DNA of 64,000 nt, from positions 50,872,653 through 50,936,652 of the forward strand of contig NC_056752.1 in assembly GCF_018687715.1 (NCBI RefSeq), written 5' to 3'. The translations under genes were made by a program, and so were the position numbers. Positions 57,738-64,000 of the stretch are shown in pieces; the first letter of the stretch is position 1, and each line of letters starts with the position of its first letter. This DNA comes from Carya illinoinensis (lineage: Eukaryota > Streptophyta > Magnoliopsida > Fagales > Juglandaceae). Under the pieces are notes generated by a model. That model worked only from the letters and a program-made list of their open reading frames with translations. It did not search any database and was not told the DNA's origin.

Positions 57738-59001
57738 TATTTAGAATGTCCCATACATATCGCCTTGTAATAAAACAAAAAGAAACAATTAATGAGATGC
57801 AATATATGCATCCAATTATTATATAAATCCGAACTAATGCTTGATCAATTTATACTGTGGATCAGCACTTTGGGCGTTAAAAGTACTTCTTAATATATAC
57901 ACACACACACACCAAGCTAGAGGGCATGCATTTCGGAGTGTGTGTGTGTGTTATATCCAGTTATAATATGTTTTATGTTCCAATTAATTACCTAGCAGAT
58001 AATATATTTTGTATGGCTGACATGTAATTAATTGAATCCCCATAATAAATATGGCAGCTCACCCCCTTAACAAGAAGACCAATCAATCACTATTTTTTTA
58101 ATTGTCTTTAGAGAACTACAAGCAATTGATAGATTTGGACCCTGATCATGATCTGTTGCATTCCGTTAAATCCCTTATAAATTACTTAGGTACTTATTGA
58201 CTAATCTTTTCTGGATATGTGGCCGTTGTCGTTAAGTTAGTGACAAACTTACTTCCCCCATGCAGCTTGTTACCAACAGGCCAACTCAGTTTACTGATCA
58301 GTATATATATAGCAAAGCGTGCTCATCTAAATTTTTCTTTATGAACAAGGATTAATAATTAGATCATAAGGGTTCAAGGTTCTTTTAATTAATTTGTTTT
58401 CTGATCGAATTCCCATAGATAATTATCTTAATTGCGTAATGACCAATAGGGATAAGGTTAGAGCGCCCAAATAATTAATTAGAATAGAGATTAATATATA
58501 CTGGAAGTTCCACTGATTGCCAAAACTTCAAACGCCCATCATGGTCCACTCATCCATGGCAAAGATTTTCAAAGAAACTATGAGATCATGGTTTTGACCA
58601 CTCATCCATGGCAAAGTTTTTCAGAGTACGTACCATGAGATCATGATTTTGCGGTAGCTCGACTTGTAAATTGACAGTACGCGGTACTGTTTCAACAGAG
58701 GAAGAGAGTGTGGATCAATACAAGGCCGTGATCACCCGTTCGAGGTAGTTAATTAATAGGATCTTGGATATGTGCTATAAAGACCAGAAGAAGGTCAAAA
58801 CACCCAACAAGTTGCGTGGAAGATTAGTGGAAGTTCCACTCGTGGCTAAAACTTCAAACGCTCATTTTTTAAGTCCACTCATTCTTGACGAAGTGTTCCA
58901 ACCTTCAAGTCTATAAAATCATGAAATTTTTTACTCAGCTTAATTAAATTTGTCTTAACTTCAGTTCCAAGGGAAGAGAATTTGGAGTGATTAAAAACAA
59001 G
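57738..59001 (+). promoter_or_regulatory. intergenic with distal and proximal promoter modules of the 59002 relic
   Basis: The 3' flank of the 57204 gene contains an (AC)n/(GT)n pair (57899-57913, 57938-57951) able to form a hairpin. The distal module at 58455-58700 includes CTGGAAGTTCCACTG (58501-58515) and an internal duplication of the CCACTCATCCATGGCAAAG block. The proximal module at 58790-58925 includes the perfect AGTGGAAGTTCCACT (58826-58840) and TATAAAATCATGA. No coding gene is seen at 57738-58450. Confidence 0.6.
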
Positions 59002-59357
59002 ATGATCGAGAGGAGTACTTACGTTGCTGATGGTGTCTGTGGTAGCTAGTTGTGGCACACGTAGTGGATATTGATGATTATGATCTTCCCCACACTAGCC
59101 ATCGCCCAGCACCAAAATCCTCTCCAACTTCCCCGCCCTCCACTCCCCTCTCCTCCTCCTCCTCCCCCTGATCCCCTTCCCCTTCCCCTTCCCCCTCCCC
59201 CACCAAAAGAACAACCTGATCCGGCCTAAATGTGGTAATTCCCGGTATATATACATTAATGTTATTGGGCTGTAGGCATAGGATTCGGATGATTTATCAG
59301 AAATGTTATGAAATCTGTATAAGACCATGCAGGAGGGTTACCGTCCCATATGAATAG
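59002..59357 (+). pseudogene. broken proline-rich peptide gene
   Basis: The ATG at 59002 is followed by a scrambled signal region and a TAG after 15 codons. The proline tract (CTCCTCCTCCTCCCCCTG, CTTCCCCTTCCCC) is preserved at about 59120-59205. The first half of the cysteine module is lost (ATG/TAA-rich replacement at 59218-59260), but the second half, KCYEICIRPC, remains at about 59306-59335 and ends in TAG at 59355-59357. The relic donor TTTTGGCTCAG|GTATTGAC follows at about 59370-59390 and is well preserved. It is a dead paralogue of 34192, 43982 and 60005. Confidence 0.8.
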
Positions 59358-60004
59358 TCAATTCCACCAGTTTTGGCTCAGGTATTGACGCTGATCTTCG
59401 GTTGCCCCTAAAAAAGGTATTTGTATTCTCATTGCTTACAACAAATAGTAGCTAGTCAAAATTTCATATTGATAGTTACTATATCTCATAGTCTCTGTGT
59501 CACATCTTCATTGGATATATAATCACTGATTGAGTAGAAGGTTAGAGCACCCAAATAATTAAATAGAACATAGATTAGTGGAAGTTCCACCGATGGCCAA
59601 AACTTCAAACGGCCAGCTAGAGTCCACTCATCCATGACAAGATTTTCCAATACTAACTATCATGAGATCATGGTTTTGTGCTCAACTTGCAATTAAATTG
59701 ACAGTGTTTCAATAGAGGTAGAGCACTGAATGTCAATACAAGGGAATTACACGAGGATCGGATGGTTAATTGGAATTTGGATATGTATTCGTGATGACAA
59801 AAAAGGTTAGAACACCCAATGAGTTATGTAGAAAATCAGTGGAAGTTCCACTCATGGCCAAAACTTCAGCAGTAGTACTCATTAATCTTGATGAAGTGTT
59901 CCAACTTCCAAATCTATAAAATCATGGTTTTGTTATTCAAGCCTTAATTGTCACATTTTGAGTACTAAAGGAAGAGAGAGTGGTTGAAGGAAACAATAAT
60001 TAAG
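59358..60004 (+). promoter_or_regulatory. distal and proximal promoter modules of the 60005 gene
   Basis: The distal module starts AAGGTTAGAGCACCCAAATA near 59538, with AGTGGAAGTTCCACC at 59577-59591 and ATCATGAGATCATGG. The proximal module starts GGTTAGAACACCCAATGAG near 59804, with AGTGGAAGTTCCACT at 59838-59852 and TATAAA at 59915-59920, 85 bases before the ATG. Confidence 0.65.
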
Positions 60005-60295
60005 ATGAAGAGAGTTACGATGTTGATGATTTTGTTGATTTTATCTGTGCTAGTTGTAGCACAATTAGTAGAGGAGGATCCTTCCCCTCCCCTAGCACCC
60101 ACACCACCTCTCCCTCTCCTTCCCCCTCCATCTCCACCTCTCCATCCCCGTCCCCTACCGCCCACACCTAAACGTTATCCATGTGGTTCACGGTGTGGTA
60201 TGAGTTGTTCGCCTGCCATGAGTAGGGGATACCATGTTAATTTTGCCGGTTGCTATGATATATGTATACAACGATGCAAGAGGCATATTCCATAG
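60005..60295 (+). CDS. secreted proline-rich peptide with six-cysteine module
   Basis: Single exon, 96 residues from the ATG at 60005. The signal peptide MKRVTMLMILLILSVLVVAQ is followed by a short acidic piece (LVEEDP) and a proline/leucine-rich tract (LAPTPPLPLLPPPSPPLHPR). The module is C-X3-C-X3-C-X14-C-X3-C-X3-C (CGSRCGMSC, CYDICIQRC), ending KRHIP before TAG at 60293-60295. It lacks the extra N-terminal cysteine pair seen in the 34192 and 43982 proteins. Promoter and leader match those genes. After the stop the relic donor TTTTTGCTCAG|GTATTGACC is intact, and GATGCAGATTAAG (60410-60422) marks the start of a relic exon 2. It looks functional as a truncated, six-cysteine member; secretion is predicted and its target unknown. 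Confidence 0.8.
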   Translation: MKRVTMLMILLILSVLVVAQLVEEDPSPPLAPTPPLPLLPPPSPPLHPRPLPPTPKRYPCGSRCGMSCSPAMSRGYHVNFAGCYDICIQRCKRHIP

Positions 60296-61524
60296 CCAAT
60301 TCCACCAGTTTTTGCTCAGGTATTGACCATTCCCTCTTCCCCGAACGAACAAAAATAATATTCACAGAAAATAATCAGTTTTTTAATTTGATGTAGCATA
60401 TATCCAGCAGATGCAGATTAAGTACGTACGTAAAAGGCTCATGGGAAACTGCTACGTACGTACCGGCTCGTATTTGCAGTAAATAAAGAACAATAGTGGG
60501 GTGCATCTAATATATAAAGAAGAGTACTAGCTAGTACTATATGATTGGGGTATGCTTTGAATATAAAAGTACTATAATTTTCAATATCATTGACTGCATA
60601 CATGGTGTTCATGTCCTGAAACTTGTTACCCTCGACGGTAATTATATATAAGCCAGTTCCCAACATGCAGTACTTTCTGTTTTAGACATCCAAAATTTGG
60701 AGAAGAAACATAAATTGGATAATATCAAATTGAGTTGATAATTTGTAAAATTTCCATGGCTACCAAATAATTAACAGGAAGCTTATACGCACGCTTTGAA
60801 CTTTTGAATTATATCGTCATTTTTCACCAGCTTGCATGATAAACTATCGAAGTTATTAATTTATATCTTAATACTATTATTTCTTAGAAGTTAATAGCAT
60901 CCAAATCCATTAAGATCCGGCCATTTAGATTGATGACTTCTATAAATTGCAAACTAAAAAAATAATCATATTTATTCTACGTACGTACTCACTAGCTACA
61001 AAAAAACCGTGACTTGCCCGCATTTGATAAGCGCTAGCAATAATTAAAATAAACGCTGATAATCGATTAATGGCGTTTATAACTTACTGACACAACCAAA
61101 CGCCGATAGTAGGTGGTTGCTATCTACACAAGAATTAACATAAATGCTGAAAATGAAAACGAAATATTCATGGTTTATTTGTAGCATGTAAAGTTTACAT
61201 TGTTTCTTTAACAGTTAATCAAATCTTGAAGATGCATGCGTGCTGCTTCATAAGCATGAATAGGCTGGTTAAAACGATAGCATGTATCAATATGACCGGT
61301 GGAAATGGCTCGCTCATTGTGGATTGAGAAAAATAAAACAAACTGTGCGTTTGGAAAGAACTAATTATTTGTAAACGATCGACCAGCTTTTTGTGTGAAA
61401 AAATGTTTGATGAAAATTCACAAAATTAAATGCTTAGGCGCTCATTAAAGGTAATACAACCTTACTTGTGAATCTGAATATGTATCTGTGCCTTTAATGA
61501 CAAATAATTCTCTAACATATCAAT
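60296..61524. other. 3' flank of the 60005 gene and upstream flank of the 61751 relic
   Basis: The poly(A) region GCAGTAAATAAAGAACAATA (60477-60496) and GTTCATGTCCTGAAACTTGT match 40027-40300. 60780-60960 matches 56330-56420. 60985-61140 has a CTAGCTACAAAAAAACCGTGA start and GCGCTAGC/AAACGCTGA motifs that hint at a decayed CACTA-type element. 61225-61380 matches the upstream flank of the other two-exon genes. No gene is seen. Confidence 0.5.
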
Positions 61525-61750
61525 GGAATAATAATAATAATCATCAATAGTAGAGATTAATGAGATTTCCAAAGATGGCCAAGACCTCATATACTCATTT
61601 ATTATATATTAACTCATTCATGACAAAGTATTAATCCGAGTCTATAAATAATGGGCTTGTATTCAACTTCTGGATTAAGAAAAACTCCGATATATAGCAG
61701 CTAGCACAAGACTACTGCATATTGGAGTTGTGGAAAGAAATTAGGATATC
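61525..61750 (+). promoter_or_regulatory. promoter of the 61751 relic, intermediate between the two subfamilies
   Basis: ATTAATGAGATTTCCA (61556-61571), GATGGCCAAGACCTC, TCATTTATTATATATTAACTC and TATAAATA (61643-61650). The first half reads like the proline-rich promoters and the TATA context (GTCTATAAATAATGG) like the two-exon genes. Confidence 0.6.
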
Positions 61751-62021
61751 ATGAGAGTAGGGATGATGAAGAGGATGATGATGGTATTAATTACCATGCT
61801 GGTGCTAGCCTTAATTAGCACAAGTTAAAGCTAGTAATCCTATTGTTCCCGTTCAGGTACTTGCTAAATTCATATCCATATTTAATTAGAACATGCATGA
61901 ATTTTAAAGTTGCTTTGATTATTCCATATTTTTCTTTTTTTGTTTAAATGTGACAGATGCAGAAAAAGTGCAAGACTACATCCATACCTGCTACAATACT
62001 TGCAAGAAGAAGGAGAACTAG
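61751..62021 (+). pseudogene. two-exon thionin-like relic lacking the cysteine module of exon 1
   Basis: The ATG at 61751 opens MRVGMMKRMMMVLITMLVLA, a signal-peptide-like start. A short insertion shifts the frame to TAA after 25 codons, and only about 35 more bases remain before a donor (GTTCAG|GTACTT at 61856/61857). The whole exon 1 cysteine module is deleted. Exon 2 is preserved (61963-62021): EKVQDYIHTCYNTCKKKEN, then TAG, with its acceptor GATGCAG. Even if spliced, it could not make the ten-cysteine peptide. It closes the cluster on the right. Confidence 0.78.
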
Positions 62022-62059
62022 CATGCTCTATTTAATTTGTACTTTCAATTTAGAGAGAA

Positions 62060-62098
<39 letters not shown>

Positions 62099-63912
62099 AA
62101 ACATTTGATGATGATATGACATCCTTGAATCTAAAAGTTGTGCTCGAGCCGTATTTTGTTTCTTTGCTTTTGCTAAGCCATATTGTTACCAATAAAAACT
62201 TGGATCCGTTATTACCTAAAAAATCTGCTTTTCACCCTTTATGAGATGACAAACGAATTAGAGATTGATAGTGCTCTTTCTCTATTAGAACATAATGACC
62301 AGAGGTCCAGATGCTTGTAGGACAAACAAGTATCAAAGAGTCTTGATCTCCCCTGCTTTACTTTTATTGGGGATTTTTTTTTTCTTTTTTTATCCTACTC
62401 AAGTTGTCAACCTCCATGATCTATTAATTTCATAAATAACTTCACACCTAATAATAATTATTAATATAAGAGAAATGATATTTGCAATTATGAAATATAT
62501 AAATACCGCATATTTTTAAAAAAATGAGTAAATATATGACATATAAAAAAAAAAAAATTAAATTTTTAATAATATATCTCACTTTTTTTTCTATGTTTAA
62601 GGATTACCTGACATTTACTGTCGCTACGATTATTAGCATAATTGTAATTTATAGAGCAAGTTCCATGTGCAATATTGTAATTTTGAAGGTGGGAATTAGT
62701 AAAGGCCCAAACCCCAAAAGGCGTCTACAAATGGTTTGGAGGCCCAAATTAATAGCTATAAAGAGATTTGCCGCACCCACGTTTAACAAAACTTTTTTTT
62801 TTTTTTTGCAAAGACGTTTGACAAAACTTTAAGTTTATATAAATGACAAGTTGTTAAATGACTGTCAGATAGAATTTTAAAAAATTATTTGAATATAGAA
62901 TATTACATAGAATAATTCTATTTGGCTTTTGAAAATAATTATATAATTTAATATATTACACAAAACCATAATCTTTCACAATTTGGTTTTTGAAAAAGAA
63001 GGCTTCACATGTTGCATATGTATATGCAAGTACATGTCTTTGTGGCTAGATTCAATTACAAGTTGTATGTGCAAGTAAAATCTCGTTGGATGAGTGTCAA
63101 GCATAAAGCAAAGTATTGTCATCAAAACAGACAAGTAAATAGAGAGAACAAAGAAAATAAAAGATAAAGAACCAAATAACATATCTCACAAGGAATAGAG
63201 AAACATAACTTGCAAGGATTTGTTTATAAAATCAAGCATATGTTTATATCATAACTCACAAGGAATAATTTTTAATAAAATTTAAATAATAAACCAAATA
63301 TGATTATATCTAAAGCTTTAGGAAAGAAAAATGCTACCACCGAAAACCCTCAAATATTTAAAAAAAAAAATACACGCACACAAGCCATGTTTCAAATAAC
63401 CCAATTATAATATGAGAAGAACATAAACATAGATCAAACTAAAAATTAAAAAAAGAACGCATATTTGTGATGAACAAAATCTTACCTAAAAGCCATGTCT
63501 TACCTAAAGAAGAGGAAAGCTAAGTTGCAAGAGGCTAGGGTTTTGATTCAATAGAGAGAGAGATAGAGAAAGCTAAATTGAACGGTGATTCAATCGACTA
63601 TCTCCGGAGACAAATAAACCCATATGGCATACACATTTGCATACATATAAAAAAATCAACAACAACAAACAACAAAGGTAATAGGTAACTTTAGATTAAA
63701 CAACAAACAAAATCACTAACAGCATAATCTACACGAACCTCATTTACAAAAGAAAGAAACCGAGAAACCAACAATACCATGCTCACCCAAACCCATAAGC
63801 ATAAAATCTCATTGACCCTATAAAATCGAGAATACGATGGAGCAACGATGAGTGATGATGAAGACGACGACATGAGTGACGAAGATTTGGATAGTTGAGG
63901 AAGCTAGGGTTT

Positions 63913-63953
<41 letters not shown>

Positions 63954-64000
63954 CCGGCGTGAGAAATGAGAATGAGTACAGTTTTGATCCTATAAGGGAT
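62022..64000. other. right-hand intergenic region, no supported gene
   Basis: It contains an (AAT)n run at 62062-62094, a MITE-like start at 62469 (relative of 33122-33294), and AT-rich DNA. 63530-63960 read on the minus strand has two CT-rich plus AAACCCTAG motifs (63536-63575 and about 63905-63951, the latter with a (GA)n tract). This could be a plant leader with an ATG at 63871 (MSSSSSSLIVAPSYSRFYR), but no splice-supported continuation is visible. Two similar copies may instead mean a repeat. Confidence 0.35.

Noticed and set aside
57899..57951. (AC)n and (GT)n pair downstream of the 57204 gene as a terminator hairpin
   Set aside because: Plant polymerase II genes do not use such terminators; it is two inverted microsatellites.
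63691..63873. Minus-strand frame MSSSSSSLIVAPSYS near the right edge as a gene
   Set aside because: Short, Ser-run start from a TCG/TCA repeat, no domain and no clear donor; kept only as a note in the intergenic entry.
1..64000. CRISPR arrays, bacterial operons, rRNA or tRNA genes
   Set aside because: The window is plant nuclear DNA; repeats found are transposon or microsatellite in nature, and no cloverleaf or rRNA text was recognised by eye.

Overview
This is plant nuclear DNA. GT-AG introns split single-copy eukaryotic genes, noncoding DNA is very AT-rich, and there are CACTA, Copia, TRIM, LINE and MITE elements. The gene set (subfamily-I GATA factor, NUP35 nucleoporin, CASP-like protein, thionin-like peptides) fits a woody eudicot. 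A Fagales tree such as walnut or hickory is my guess from general resemblance, not a proven assignment.

Positions 1-28,300 are ordinary gene space. In order they hold a possible 5' end of a minus-strand gene (1-840), a decayed SEC13 copy (4757-5660), a two-exon GATA factor (8921-10380) with five G-boxes upstream, a three-exon small protein of unknown function (15522-16120), a NUP35-like nucleoporin gene (CDS 18209-22191) whose largest intron carries a TRIM retroelement array, and a three-exon CASP-like membrane protein gene (25258-28217).

Positions 30,100-62,100 form a local cluster of at least ten related small secreted cysteine-rich peptide genes and relics. One subfamily has two exons and a thionin-like ten-cysteine plan: copies at 30314, 47955 and 57204, and a relic at 61751. 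The other has a signal peptide, an extensin-like proline tract and only the first six-cysteine module: intact copies at 34192, 43982 (minus strand) and 60005, broken copies at 42622 (minus strand), 50268 and 59002. Promoters resemble each other across the two subfamilies. The proline-rich genes still carry, beyond their stop codon, remains of the splice donor and second exon of the two-exon genes. They therefore look like truncated descendants of the thionin-like genes.

Transposons have landed repeatedly in the cluster. A 4.4-kb CACTA element (35624-40026, 3-bp target duplication CTT) lies just after the relic exon of one paralogue. A complete but inactivated Copia element (50793-56066, 5-bp duplication GATGA) lies inside the relic exon of another. 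LINE pieces, a 115-bp mini-CACTA and several MITEs are also present, and paralogues serve as empty-site controls for some of them. The last 2 kb (62022-64000) has no gene I can support.
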